Under the pieces are notes generated by a model, which made no database searches, was not told the DNA's origin, and saw nothing but the letters and a program-made list of their open reading frames with translations. A stretch of 64,000 nt of DNA, taken from contig JBGAFV010000001.1 in assembly GCA_044227095.1 (NCBI GenBank), positions 372,001-436,000 on the forward strand, read 5' to 3'. Position numbers and translations under genes: made by a program. The DNA comes from JACMLD01 sp044227095 (lineage in GTDB: Bacteria; Bacteroidota; Bacteroidia; Chitinophagales; Chitinophagaceae). This document shows positions 49,765-59,957 of this stretch, one piece after another (position 1 is the stretch's first letter; each line of letters starts with the position of its first letter).

Positions 49765-51906
49765 GTGAGTATAGAGAAAGATATAACGGAGAAAATTAAC
49801 TGGAAGGTAGAAGGTATGGACTGCGCCAATTGTGCCCTTACCATTTCTTCTTATCTAAAAAAACAGGGCATGCAGGATGTAAAAGTAAATCCTGTTAGCG
49901 GAGAAGTATTATTTGAAAAAAATAGCAGCAATATTTCTCAAGACACTTTAAAAAAAGGTATACACGATTTAGGATATAAAGTTGTTGCAGACGATGGCCA
50001 CCATCATCATACCCAGGAAAAAGGCATGAACAAATTCCTGCGTTGGTTGCTTATTTGCCTTCCATTCACATTAGTATTGATGCTGCACATGCTGCCCGTG
50101 CATATACACTGGCTAATGAACCCGTGGCTGCAATTTGCACTTTGCCTGCCTGTATATATTGTTGGTATGAATTTTTTTGGAAGAAGTGCTTTAAAAGGTT
50201 TGGTGAATGGTATTCCTAACATGAATGTGCTGATTGCATTGGGTGCTACCGCAGCTTTTTTCTATAGCCTTGCCGGAACTATTTTTAACCTCGGTGAAAA
50301 CTATTTGTTTTACGAAACCGCGGCTACAATTATAACACTGGTTTTTCTTGGCAATTACCTGGAAGATGTTTCTGTTGCCACCACGCAACGTGCATTAAAC
50401 AAACTTGCCAAAAACCAGCAGGTAATGGCCAATATGATTGCTTTTGATGATCAGCACCAGGAAGTTATTTTTCCTTTACCCAATGATCAATTAAAACCGG
50501 GTGATTTGGTATTGATAAAATCCGGCGAACAGGTTCCTGCAGATAGTAAAATTTTATGGGGCGAAGGAAATGTAAGCGAAGCCATTGTTACTGGCGAAAG
50601 CCTGCCTTTGCATAAACAGCCAAAAGATAAATTGATTGGCGGAAGTTTATTAATAGATGGTACAGTAAAAGCACAGGTAACAGCAGAAGCAAATCATTCT
50701 GTGCTTGCAAACATTATTGATCTTGTAAAAAAAGCACAAGGCGATAAGCCGCCTGTACAGCAAATGGCAGACAAGATAAGCGCCATATTTGTACCGATTG
50801 TACTCGGTATTGCTTTGCTTACTTTCATCATCAACTATTTTATGCTTCATCAGTTTGCACCTGCTTTAATGCGCAGTATTGCCGTGCTGGTTATTGCTTG
50901 TCCGTGTGCAATGGGTCTTGCTACACCGGCTGCTATAGCAGTAGGATTAGGAAGGGCAGCAAGAAATGGCATTCTCTTTCGCAACGCTAAAAGCCTTGAA
51001 GCTTTTAAAACCATACAACAAATTGTGTTCGATAAAACCGGTACGCTTACAACCGGTAAATTTTCTATTTACCAATGGAAAGCAACAGATACTAGCATAG
51101 ATGAAAATGAATTCAAGCGCATTGCTTTTTCACTTGAAAAATATTCTAATCATCCTATTGCACAATGCATTACTGCCGAATGGAAAACAAAACAGGAACA
51201 GCGCTGGCAAAAAATAGAAGAGATAAAAGGATTGGGCATGAAAGCAGTAACAAGCAATGGCGATGTTTTTATTGCAGGATCATATAAAGTTGCTGGCGAT
51301 TTTACAAAAGAAGACACACACAATGTTTACATTGTAAAAAACAATACACTACTTGGCTGGATAGACGTAAAAGATGAACCAAGGCCGGAAGCAAAAGAAG
51401 TTGTAACCTATTTTAAAAACAAAGGCTTAAAAACTTATTTGCTAAGTGGTGATAAATTTTCTAAAACAAAAATGTTAGGGGATCAATTAGGCATTGATGA
51501 AGTAATTGCAGAACAAACCCCCGAACAAAAATTAGAAAAAATAGCAGCATTAAATAAGCAAGCACCAGTAGCAATGGTGGGCGATGGCATTAATGATGCA
51601 CCAGCACTGGCAAAAGCAACCATTGGTATTTCTATGGGCGATGCATCACAAGTGGCTATGCAAACTGCCGATGTAGTTTTAATAAACAATGGTTTACAAA
51701 AATTACCAGAAGCACTGGGCCTTGGCAAACACACATTAATTACCATTAAACAAAATCTTTTCTGGGCTTTCTTTTATAACATTATTGCTATTCCGTTTGC
51801 TGCATTCGGATTATTTATCCCCGCAGCAGCAGCTTTAATAATGGGATTGAGCGATGTTGTATTGGCGATTAATTCAGTGAGATTGTTTGCGAAGAAAGTA
51901 GTGTGA
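49765..51906 (+). CDS. copper-type heavy-metal P-type ATPase
   Basis: 713 residues starting with GTG at 49765. One N-terminal HMA domain with G-M-D-C-A-N-C (about 17-23), a His-rich linker (H-H-H-H near 80-83), membrane helices, an A-domain T-G-E-S, the transmembrane C-P-C in V-I-A-C-P-C-A-M-G, D-K-T-G-T, the S-N-H-P-I motif, and G-D-G-I-N-D-A-P. CPC plus HP marks a Cu(I)-class exporter. Copper is the likely ion, but silver cannot be excluded. No copper regulator is adjacent. Confidence 0.93.
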   Translation: MSIEKDITEKINWKVEGMDCANCALTISSYLKKQGMQDVKVNPVSGEVLFEKNSSNISQDTLKKGIHDLGYKVVADDGHHHHTQEKGMNKFLRWLLICLPFTLVLMLHMLPVHIHWLMNPWLQFALCLPVYIVGMNFFGRSALKGLVNGIPNMNVLIALGATAAFFYSLAGTIFNLGENYLFYETAATIITLVFLGNYLEDVSVATTQRALNKLAKNQQVMANMIAFDDQHQEVIFPLPNDQLKPGDLVLIKSGEQVPADSKILWGEGNVSEAIVTGESLPLHKQPKDKLIGGSLLIDGTVKAQVTAEANHSVLANIIDLVKKAQGDKPPVQQMADKISAIFVPIVLGIALLTFIINYFMLHQFAPALMRSIAVLVIACPCAMGLATPAAIAVGLGRAARNGILFRNAKSLEAFKTIQQIVFDKTGTLTTGKFSIYQWKATDTSIDENEFKRIAFSLEKYSNHPIAQCITAEWKTKQEQRWQKIEEIKGLGMKAVTSNGDVFIAGSYKVAGDFTKEDTHNVYIVKNNTLLGWIDVKDEPRPEAKEVVTYFKNKGLKTYLLSGDKFSKTKMLGDQLGIDEVIAEQTPEQKLEKIAALNKQAPVAMVGDGINDAPALAKATIGISMGDASQVAMQTADVVLINNGLQKLPEALGLGKHTLITIKQNLFWAFFYNIIAIPFAAFGLFIPAAAALIMGLSDVVLAINSVRLFAKKVV

Positions 51907-52075
51907 GAATGTGAGGCGTGAAGTTTAAGTGACAAGTCGTTTATTCACAAAAGTTTGATTTTACATTTTTAATTTTTTTATGCCAATAAAAAATAGGTTG
52001 AATTGTTGCCTGAGATTTTAAATCCGTATTTTATCCGAACTTTTCAAATACTTTCAAAAATGATTAGTCAAGCGA

Positions 52076-54058
52076 ATGTCGAAAAAGCCTAACGTCGATC
52101 AAATAGGAAATAATAGTTTGGTGACGTCTCACGCCCCACGGCTTACGATTGACAATTCACACCTCACTAAAATCCTCCAACAATACTGGGGCTTTAATTC
52201 TTTCCGGCCATTGCAGGAAGAAATCATTCAATCTATTCTTGCAGGAAAAGATACACTTGCCCTTATGCCAACTGGTGGTGGTAAATCACTTTGTTACCAG
52301 GTGCCGGCAATGGCTAAAGATGGACTATGCCTTGTAATTAGTCCGCTTATTGCTTTAATGAAAGACCAGGTAGAAAGTCTTCGTAAAAAAAACATTACTG
52401 CTTTTGCTATTTATTCCGGCATGAAAAGATTTGAAGTGCTGAACACTTTGAAAACAGCAGCAGCCAGCAATTGCAAGTTCCTGTATGTTTCTCCGGAAAG
52501 ATTAGAAACAAGCTTGTTTAAAGAATATTTACCGGCATTAAATATTAGTTTGATTGCTGTAGATGAAGCGCATTGCATTTCTCAATGGGGTTATGATTTC
52601 AGGCCGCCATATTTGCGCATTGCATTGCTTCGGGAAGAATTGCCCGATATTCCTGTACTTGCATTAACTGCATCCGCAACACCACAAGTGCAAACAGATA
52701 TTTGCGAAAAATTACAGTTTACCAATCATCAAATTTTTCGTCAGTCGTTTGCAAGGCCTAATCTTTCTTACAGTGTTTTTAAAGCAGATTCTAAAATGAA
52801 TAAGCTGGTTGATATACTTAACAGTGTACCCGGCAGCAGCATTGTGTATTGCAGGAGCAGGCGCCGCACGAAAGATATTGCCGAACAACTGTCTACTTAT
52901 AACATTAGCGCAGATTTTTATCATGCAGGTTTATCTTCCGATGAACGTAGTAAAAAACAGGAAGAATGGATTGCTAATAAAACCCGCACCATTGTTTGCA
53001 CCAACGCTTTTGGTATGGGTATAGACAAACCAGATGTGCGTGTGGTGGTGCATTTTGATATGCCCGACTGTTTGGAAAACTATTACCAGGAAGCCGGACG
53101 TGCAGGAAGGGATCAAAAAAAATCTTATGCTGTGTTGCTATACCAGCCGGATGAAATTGAAGAGTTAAATAAGCAGGTAGAACTTCGTTTTCCTGATATT
53201 GAGGTAATAAGAAATGTTTACCAGGCTATTGCTAATTATCTGCAATTGCCTGCTGGCGGAGGAGAAGGAAATTATTTTGATTTTGATACTTCAGATTTCA
53301 TAAAAAAATTTAACCTGCCTGCTATTGAAGTAATGAATGTGCTGAAAGTACTGCAACAGGAAGGCTTTATGAGTTTTAGTGAACAGGTATTCATTCCTTC
53401 CAAACTCCAGTTTATCTGCAATAAAGCAATCTTATACGAATTTGAAAAAGAAAGAGAATTGCTTGAACCACTCATTAAAACATTGTTACGTTCTTACGAG
53501 GGAATTTTTGATATGCCTGTAGCTGTATCAGAAAAACAACTGGCAGGCTGGTTGAAAAAAGATGTGGAAGAAATAAAACAAATGCTGGCAGAACTACACA
53601 GGTACCAGATTATACATTATGCTCCGCAAAAAGAAAACCCGCAATTGTATTTACTACAATCTCGGGTAAGGACTGAAGACCTAAGCATAAACAAGGTTAA
53701 TTATAAAAAAAGAAAGGACCAGTTCCAGGAAAGATTGAATGCTTTTATTCGCTATACAGAAAATACTAAAGATTGCCGGAGTATGATCACCGGTAATTAT
53801 TTTGGCGACAACAATATGCTACCCTGCGGCATTTGCGACAATTGCCTGCAACAGAAAAAAACAAATCTTACTCCCGAAATATTTGCATCTATAAAAAACA
53901 GGATTGAAACAATGCTTGACTCCGGACCTGTTGCTACCAGCTTTTTATTTACTCAATTAAAAGATTTAAAAAAAGAACAGGTATGGCAGGTAATTGAATT
54001 CTTACAATCAGAAAAAAAGATTGCGGTGAATGAGGATGGATTGGTGGAGAAATACTAA
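52076..54058 (+). CDS. recQ: ATP-dependent DNA helicase RecQ
   Basis: 660 residues. Superfamily 2 helicase: Walker A M-P-T-G-G-G-K-S-L, D-E-A-H-C-I-S-Q-W-G-Y-D-F-R-P, helicase motif V in T-N-A-F-G-M-G-I-D-K-P, and Q-E-A-G-R-A-G-R-D. The RQC zinc-binding Cys set is C-R-S-M-I, then C-G-I-C-D-N-C. The HRDC domain looks reduced. Recombination and repair. The first 28 residues (G-N-N-S-L-V-T-S-H-A-P-R-L-T) seem to be encoded by word-repeat DNA, see findings. Confidence 0.95.
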   Translation: MSKKPNVDQIGNNSLVTSHAPRLTIDNSHLTKILQQYWGFNSFRPLQEEIIQSILAGKDTLALMPTGGGKSLCYQVPAMAKDGLCLVISPLIALMKDQVESLRKKNITAFAIYSGMKRFEVLNTLKTAAASNCKFLYVSPERLETSLFKEYLPALNISLIAVDEAHCISQWGYDFRPPYLRIALLREELPDIPVLALTASATPQVQTDICEKLQFTNHQIFRQSFARPNLSYSVFKADSKMNKLVDILNSVPGSSIVYCRSRRRTKDIAEQLSTYNISADFYHAGLSSDERSKKQEEWIANKTRTIVCTNAFGMGIDKPDVRVVVHFDMPDCLENYYQEAGRAGRDQKKSYAVLLYQPDEIEELNKQVELRFPDIEVIRNVYQAIANYLQLPAGGGEGNYFDFDTSDFIKKFNLPAIEVMNVLKVLQQEGFMSFSEQVFIPSKLQFICNKAILYEFEKERELLEPLIKTLLRSYEGIFDMPVAVSEKQLAGWLKKDVEEIKQMLAELHRYQIIHYAPQKENPQLYLLQSRVRTEDLSINKVNYKKRKDQFQERLNAFIRYTENTKDCRSMITGNYFGDNNMLPCGICDNCLQQKKTNLTPEIFASIKNRIETMLDSGPVATSFLFTQLKDLKKEQVWQVIEFLQSEKKIAVNEDGLVEKY

Positions 54059-54135
54059 TTGATTTCGAACGTCATTGTATGCATTGGTATGCTAAGACCA
54101 GATTGCTTCATCTCATAAAACCATTAAAACATCAG

Positions 54136-55665
54136 TTATTTAAAAATGTTCAATTCCTCATTATAAACAGGGCTTTGTACACCTAAAAAATTTAAGACAC
54201 TATGAAATACATGGCCCTGAGACAACACGTTATTGGGTTTCAATTGTTTTGAACTGTTATCAGACATCCAAACTATAAACGGAATATCATATTGCTCTTT
54301 TGGCGCAAGGCTTAAAGGCATCCCATGCATGTATAGGTTTTTCTCTCCTAAAGATTCGCCATGGTCTGAAACAAAAATCATTGCACTTTTATATTCTTTT
54401 AATTGTTTTAAACTGTCTATTAGATTAGATAAAATGTAGTCGGTATATACAATAGTATTGTCATAAGCATTGATTAAATCAGCCTGGGAACATTTACCTA
54501 ATTCAACACTATTGCAAACGGGTTTAAAAGTCTCAAACTTAGGCGGGTATTTTGTACTGTAAGTAGGCCCATGACTTGTGCTTGTATGCAGTACTATTAA
54601 TATTTTATTTTTTGTACTTGCTGCTATTTGTTCTTTAAGACCATTCAAAAGAACTTCATCATAATCACATCCTTCCCCTTTACAATTCTTCATCTGGGCT
54701 TCTTTGTTTTGATAATTCTTTATGTGTATTGGCGGCTCTCCCCAGTTTGTAGTTCTCCAAATAACCTCTACGCCATTTCTATCTAAATAATTGGGCAAGA
54801 TTTCATACAAATCATCTGTGTGCGTATGCTCTAAAATACACTTTACGCCGGCAGTAGTATAGGTAGCACAAGAAGTAGCATTGAAATGAAATACGCCAGG
54901 CGTTTTAGAAAGCAAAGGATTTGTATTCTTCTGGTAGCCATACAAAGAATAATTCTCGCTTCTTGAAGATTCTCCTATAACTAACACTACAACAGATTTC
55001 TCATTATCTTTTATTGTAGCATTGGGCAATAATATTTCTTTTTTATTTTCCTGGTGCTTATGCAAATAAAAGAGGGAAATATTTACAGAATAACACCAGG
55101 GCATTGCAAGTCCGCCTAATGTTTTTGAGTTTTTATCAATCCACAACCAATTGCTGGCATTGATAAACGCTACAATTGCAATAAACAGTAAAGTAGAAGA
55201 TATGATAATGAAAAATCGCTTTACTGTTATATTTATAATTTTAGCTTTAATGATATAAATACTGGGAATAACGCCAAGCAGAACTATGTATAGTATCAAT
55301 TTAAAAGAAAAGAAACTTGTAGCTTCAGCATAATCGGTATTAAGCACATTACCTACCATACTTTCGTCTATTATAACATTGTAGGTATTAACAAAGTAAA
55401 TTGCAACTGCATTAACAATAAAGAACAAAACCAACAGAAATTTTCCAACAAAGCGTGAAAGAAAAAAAATGATTAAAAAGACAAAGGCATTTACCACCAG
55501 CATCAGGATCATTAAAGAAATGATGATGTTAATGCCATTCAGGCTTTTATAATCAACATTATTAAAGACAAATTTGTAAAAGGGATAATGAAAGAATAAA
55601 AAATTAAGGGCACTTAGTAATAAAACAAAAGGGATAATTTTTATATTATTTTTTAACAACCGCAT
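54136..55665 (-). CDS. eptA: lipid A phosphoethanolamine transferase (EptA/MCR family)
   Basis: 509 residues from the ATG at 55665. Five N-terminal membrane helices (to about residue 175), then a periplasmic alkaline-phosphatase-like domain: V-I-G-E-S-S-R-S-E-N-Y-S-L-Y-G-Y, the catalytic Thr region T-Y-T-T-A-G-V-K-C, and metal-binding F-V-S-D-H-G-E-S-L-G-E. Cys pairs suggest disulfides. It transfers phosphoethanolamine to lipid A, lowering negative charge and polymyxin binding. It overlaps the PAP2 gene by 20 bp. Confidence 0.92.
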   Translation of the reverse strand: MRLLKNNIKIIPFVLLLSALNFLFFHYPFYKFVFNNVDYKSLNGINIIISLMILMLVVNAFVFLIIFFLSRFVGKFLLVLFFIVNAVAIYFVNTYNVIIDESMVGNVLNTDYAEATSFFSFKLILYIVLLGVIPSIYIIKAKIINITVKRFFIIISSTLLFIAIVAFINASNWLWIDKNSKTLGGLAMPWCYSVNISLFYLHKHQENKKEILLPNATIKDNEKSVVVLVIGESSRSENYSLYGYQKNTNPLLSKTPGVFHFNATSCATYTTAGVKCILEHTHTDDLYEILPNYLDRNGVEVIWRTTNWGEPPIHIKNYQNKEAQMKNCKGEGCDYDEVLLNGLKEQIAASTKNKILIVLHTSTSHGPTYSTKYPPKFETFKPVCNSVELGKCSQADLINAYDNTIVYTDYILSNLIDSLKQLKEYKSAMIFVSDHGESLGEKNLYMHGMPLSLAPKEQYDIPFIVWMSDNSSKQLKPNNVLSQGHVFHSVLNFLGVQSPVYNEELNIFK

Positions 55666-56473
55666 AAGTGATTTTATAAAGAGGAACAATTAAACTAATC
55701 AATGTAAAATAATATATTACCAGGCCTTCATCAATTATTCTGCTAATTAATGAAATGCAGGAAATCAATATCAATACAATAAAAACCGGGTAAAATTTTT
55801 TATTGTTGATCCAGGTCCAAACCGGAAATTTCCGATTGATAAAAATACCTATAAGTGCCGAGATATAACCGATAATACTGCCAGTTATAACATCAAGCGG
55901 ATAATGTGCCCCTACACCTACTCTTGTAAACGCAATCATTAATCCAATAACGACAGTTAAAAAAAACCATAAAATTTTAACGTCAACCTTTTTCGGCATA
56001 AATGCAAACATCAAAATTGTTAGTATTGTAAACACAGTAATTGAGTGCCCGGAAGGTAAACTGGCATGCCCAACTGCTGTATTCCCGATGATAGTAAAAG
56101 TGCTATTATCAAATACAACGGCAGGCCTTGGCACAGAAAATATGTTTTTTAATACACTGGAGAATATAAGAGAAATAAGCGATGCTGATATTAATGCCTC
56201 CCACATTTTAGGAGCGTATACAATGAAAATGCTTAAAAGCGACAAAGCAATTGAAGCATCCCCTAATTGGGTAACATTATAAAGAATGTTTGGGAACTGC
56301 CCTAAATTATAATTAATGAAAAAGAAAACCTTTTTTTGAATTTGTACATATTTATCAGCACTTAAAGAATCCTGAGTATAAAGAAATAAAACAATTGCGC
56401 TTAACAAGACTACAGGTAAAAAAAATAAAGATGGTTTGAGTTTGGAATAATTACTAATAACCTTTTCGTTCAT
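55646..56473 (-). CDS. PAP2-family membrane phosphatase (LpxE/LpxF-like)
   Basis: 275 residues, multi-pass. The three phosphatase motifs are intact: K-N-I-F-S-V-P-R-P, S-L-P-S-G-H-S, and R-V-G-V-G-A-H-Y-P-L-D. The overlap with eptA makes lipid A dephosphorylation (LpxE at position 1 or LpxF at 4') the best guess; Helicobacter pylori pairs LpxE and EptA in the same way. A role on undecaprenyl diphosphate cannot be excluded. Confidence 0.88.
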   Translation of the reverse strand: MNEKVISNYSKLKPSLFFLPVVLLSAIVLFLYTQDSLSADKYVQIQKKVFFFINYNLGQFPNILYNVTQLGDASIALSLLSIFIVYAPKMWEALISASLISLIFSSVLKNIFSVPRPAVVFDNSTFTIIGNTAVGHASLPSGHSITVFTILTILMFAFMPKKVDVKILWFFLTVVIGLMIAFTRVGVGAHYPLDVITGSIIGYISALIGIFINRKFPVWTWINNKKFYPVFIVLILISCISLISRIIDEGLVIYYFTLISLIVPLYKITYAVVKK

Positions 56474-56527
56474 TACATTTTTTGTTTACAGATCTACTTT
56501 TATATCAAATAACTAAACCAACGTTAT

Positions 56528-58066
56528 TTAAAACAGGCTTTTGCTTTTGCTGCTTCTTCCGCCGAGCCCTAAAGCACCAAGCAAACCGCGGGTAATAACG
56601 CTGGCTGCAGTTCTGCCAACCTGTTTTACAATTGGGTTATCAAAAAAGTCTGGCTCTGCTTTAGCCTTGCCCGGTTTTGTGTCCTGCTTTTCATCTTCAG
56701 TTTTTTTGGCAGCATCTTCCAGTTTTTGTGTAAGAATTTCATAAGCGCTGGTGCTGTCTATTTCCTGGTTGTATTTGCCCACCAGTTTTGATTTACCTAC
56801 AATGCCGTCTATTTCTGCATCACTTAAAATATCCATTCGGCTGCGCGGGGCAAGCAACATGGTATGTGCAAGCGGCGTGGGAATGCCTTTCTCGTTCAGC
56901 ATGGTAATTAATGCTTCGCCAATACCCATTTGTGTAATAAGATCTTCTGTTTTGTAAAATTCAGTTTCCGGGTAGTTTTCTGCAGTTTGTTTAATCACTT
57001 TCCTGTCAGCAGCAGTAAACGCCCTTAATGCATGTTGCACTTTTAAGCCTAATTGCGCCAATACGCTGGCTGGTACATCCATTGGGTTTTGTGTACAAAA
57101 GAAAATACCTATGCCTTTTGAGCGGATAAGTTTTACAATGGTTTCAATCTGCTGCAGCAAAGCGTCGCTTGCTTCCTGGAAAATAAGATGTGCTTCATCT
57201 ATAAACATTACCAGTTTGGGTTTATCCAAATCGCCTTCTTCGGGGCAGCTGGCATACAATTCTGCCAGCAGCTGCAGCATAAACGTAGAAAACAGTTTAG
57301 GTTTGTCCTGCAAATCAGTAACACGTAAAACAGATACCATACCACGGCCATCATCGGAAATACGCATGAGATCTGCTACTTCAAAACTTTTTTCTCCAAA
57401 GAAAACATCGGCACCTTGTTGTTGCAGTTCAACTACTTTTCTTAAAATGGTACCTGTACTTGTGGTAGCAATTTTTCCATACGATTTTTCTATTTCAGCC
57501 TTGCCTTCATTGCTTATATACTGAAGCACTTTTATAAAATCTTTCAGATCCATTAATGGCAGTTTGCTGTCATCGCAATATTTAAAAATCATCGCCACCA
57601 ATCCTTCCTGTGTATCATTAAGGTCAAGTATTTTACTTAAAAGGATAGGACCAAACTCGCTTACAGTAGCTCTTAGCCTTGTACCTTTCTGATTGCTGAG
57701 TGTAAGAAATTCTACAGGGTAAGCTGCAGGTTTGTATTGCATGTTCAGCTTCTGAAACCTGTCTTTTATTTTATCATTGTCTGTACCCGGGGCGCCAATG
57801 CCACTCAGGTCACCTTTAATATCCATTAATAAAACTGGTACACTGGCATCGCTGAGGCATTCACTCATTACCTGCAATGTCTTTGTTTTACCGGTACCGG
57901 TAGCGCCGGCAATAAGGCCATGGCGGTTCATTGTTTTTAAGGGCAGAATAATATTTGCACCGGGAACCACTTCACCATTTAACATCGCCACACCAATAGT
58001 AGCAGCTTCTCCTTTAAATGTATAACCGCTTTTTATTGCTTCAAGAAATTTTGCCTGATCTGCCAT
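56528..58066 (-). CDS. HerA-like DUF853 ATPase
   Basis: 512 residues. Walker A G-A-T-G-T-G-K-T (about 53-60), the following D-I-K-G-D-L-S-G-I-G, and Walker B V-M-F-I-D-E-A-H-L-I-F, as in the YjgR/DUF853 family related to HerA/FtsK translocases. The C-terminus is Lys-rich and ends in G-L-G-G-R-S-S-K-S-K-S. Its cellular role is unknown. No NurA nuclease gene lies beside it, so a HerA-NurA pair is not supported. Confidence 0.88.
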   Translation of the reverse strand: MADQAKFLEAIKSGYTFKGEAATIGVAMLNGEVVPGANIILPLKTMNRHGLIAGATGTGKTKTLQVMSECLSDASVPVLLMDIKGDLSGIGAPGTDNDKIKDRFQKLNMQYKPAAYPVEFLTLSNQKGTRLRATVSEFGPILLSKILDLNDTQEGLVAMIFKYCDDSKLPLMDLKDFIKVLQYISNEGKAEIEKSYGKIATTSTGTILRKVVELQQQGADVFFGEKSFEVADLMRISDDGRGMVSVLRVTDLQDKPKLFSTFMLQLLAELYASCPEEGDLDKPKLVMFIDEAHLIFQEASDALLQQIETIVKLIRSKGIGIFFCTQNPMDVPASVLAQLGLKVQHALRAFTAADRKVIKQTAENYPETEFYKTEDLITQMGIGEALITMLNEKGIPTPLAHTMLLAPRSRMDILSDAEIDGIVGKSKLVGKYNQEIDSTSAYEILTQKLEDAAKKTEDEKQDTKPGKAKAEPDFFDNPIVKQVGRTAASVITRGLLGALGLGGRSSKSKSLF

Positions 58067-58343
58067 AATAGATTTATTTGAAGGAAAGTTACACGATTGA
58101 CAGAATTAGAAAAGAAAATTTTGTTAACCAGCATAATAATAAGCAATGTTACTGTTAGTGAAATAATATGTGGTTTCTGCATTTTATAAAAAGAATGCGT
58201 ACTGGCAAACCTTGTGATAAAAAATGGAATTGATAGGATTACACGATGCAGTTATTTACCGTTACTATAAAACTTTGGCAGACTGCCTTTTTTATACCTG
58301 CAATGCTTAATTTTGAAGCTCATCAATCATTGCTTATCGTTCT
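58067..58343. other. 277-bp divergent gap
   Basis: Between the DUF853 and GH3 genes. AT-rich; I see no clear hairpin, promoter box or gene. Regulatory sites for both divergent genes should lie here. Confidence 0.45.
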
Positions 58344-59870
58344 ATGGCCATTATAGACCTTCATTTGCCTAAAACAGTAGCAAAAGCTCTACGCCTGCCA
58401 GCCAACTCGCCGAGGCGTCAGCAGATAAAGGTGCTAAAGAAATTACTGAAGAAAGCCAGGTTTACAGAATTCGGCCAGCAATATCTTTTTGATGAAATTC
58501 TTTTTAGCAAACACCCCGGCAAAAAATTCCAGGAACTGGTACCTGCAAGCAATTACAATAAAATTTATAAAGACTGGTGGCATAAAACACTTGAAGGTAT
58601 ACCTGATGTTTGCTGGCCCGACAAAATAAAATATTATGCACTCAGCTCCGGCACATCTGAAGCTGCAAGCAAATACATACCTATTACAAAAGACCTTTTA
58701 CGCGGCAACAGGATTGTAATGATTAAGCAACTGCTAAGCCTGCGCACTTACGAAGATATTCCCGTAAGATCTGTAAGTAAAGGATGGCTAATGATTGGCG
58801 GAAGTACATCATTACAAAAAGGGCGTGGTTATTATTCCGGAGATTTGAGTGGCATTACTGCAAAAAAAGTTCCCTTCTGGTTTTCTCCATTTTATAAACC
58901 TGGGAAAAAAATTGCTAAAGAAAAAGACTGGACAAAAAAACTTGAAGAGATTGTAGAAGAAGCACCTAACTGGGATATTGGTTTTATTGTAGGCGTACCT
59001 GCATGGATACAACTTTGCATGGAAAAAATTATTGAACGCTACAATGTAAAAACCATACACGATATATGGCCTAACCTTGCTTTTTTTGTACATGGCGGTG
59101 TTTCTTTTGAACCGTATAAGAAAGGTTTTGAAAAACTATTGGCAAAGCCGCTAACGTATATTGAAACCTACCTCGCATCTGAAGGTTTTATTGCTTACCA
59201 GGACAGGCAATATGCAAAGGGAATGCGCCTTGTAACCAACGAACATATTTTTCTTGAGTTTGTGCCTTTTAATGATGACAACTTTGATGGCGAAGGCAAT
59301 ATGATTGCCAACCCTGAAGCATTGATGATACATGAAGTGGAAGAAGGAAAGGACTATGCTTTGCTCTTAAGTACAGCCGCTGGTGCATGGCGCTACCTGA
59401 TTGGTGATACCATTCGTTTTACCGATAAAGAACGCTGCGAAATAGTAATAACCGGCCGCACAAAACATTACCTCAGCCTGGTTGGGGAACACCTTAGCGT
59501 AGAGAACATGACAAAAGCCATTCAGCTTACCAGCGAAGACTTAAACATATCTATTCCTGAATTTACAGTTGCAGGTGTGCCTTTTGGCAATTTCTTTGCA
59601 CACAACTGGTATATTGCATGTGACGATGCTGTTAATGCAGCAGCAATAAAACAAAAGATTGACGATCATTTAAAAGAACTGAATGACGATTACGCAGTAG
59701 AAAGGAAAAGTGCACTAAAAGATATTTTTGTTACTGTTCTAAAAGAAAACAGTTTTATGGAATTTATGCAGGCGCAGGGAAAAGTTGGCGGCCAGCATAA
59801 ATTTCCAAGGGTATTAAAAGGAAAATTATTGCAGGACTGGCAGCAGTTTATTGCAAACGGAGTGTTATAA
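58344..59870 (+). CDS. GH3-family acyl-acid-amido synthetase-like protein
   Basis: 508 residues matching the GH3 fold: an ATP-binding region S-S-G-T-S-E-A-A-S-K-Y-I-P, W-P-N-L-A-F-F-V-H-G-G-V-S, Y-L-A-S-E-G-F-I-A-Y-Q, and Y-L-I-G-D-T-I-R-F-T. In plants GH3 enzymes join amino acids to auxin or jasmonate; bacterial substrates are mostly unknown. It stands alone, followed by a LysE-family exporter 87 bp downstream, so a linked export role is possible but unproven. Confidence 0.85.
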   Translation: MAIIDLHLPKTVAKALRLPANSPRRQQIKVLKKLLKKARFTEFGQQYLFDEILFSKHPGKKFQELVPASNYNKIYKDWWHKTLEGIPDVCWPDKIKYYALSSGTSEAASKYIPITKDLLRGNRIVMIKQLLSLRTYEDIPVRSVSKGWLMIGGSTSLQKGRGYYSGDLSGITAKKVPFWFSPFYKPGKKIAKEKDWTKKLEEIVEEAPNWDIGFIVGVPAWIQLCMEKIIERYNVKTIHDIWPNLAFFVHGGVSFEPYKKGFEKLLAKPLTYIETYLASEGFIAYQDRQYAKGMRLVTNEHIFLEFVPFNDDNFDGEGNMIANPEALMIHEVEEGKDYALLLSTAAGAWRYLIGDTIRFTDKERCEIVITGRTKHYLSLVGEHLSVENMTKAIQLTSEDLNISIPEFTVAGVPFGNFFAHNWYIACDDAVNAAAIKQKIDDHLKELNDDYAVERKSALKDIFVTVLKENSFMEFMQAQGKVGGQHKFPRVLKGKLLQDWQQFIANGVL

Positions 59871-59957
59871 TTGTATACCGAAACCGGCCCCTTTCTCACT
59901 TCGCATATACAGGAGGGTTGTTTTATTTATCTTTAAGTAACCTTATAAAAACAAAGA

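Noticed and set aside
52149..52337. Alternative frames inside recQ
   Set aside because: Shadows of a strongly coding frame with all helicase motifs.
56528..58066. HerA-NurA-type anti-phage defence system
   Set aside because: The ATPase is of the DUF853/YjgR type and has no nuclease or defence partner nearby; neighbours are lipid A and GH3 genes.
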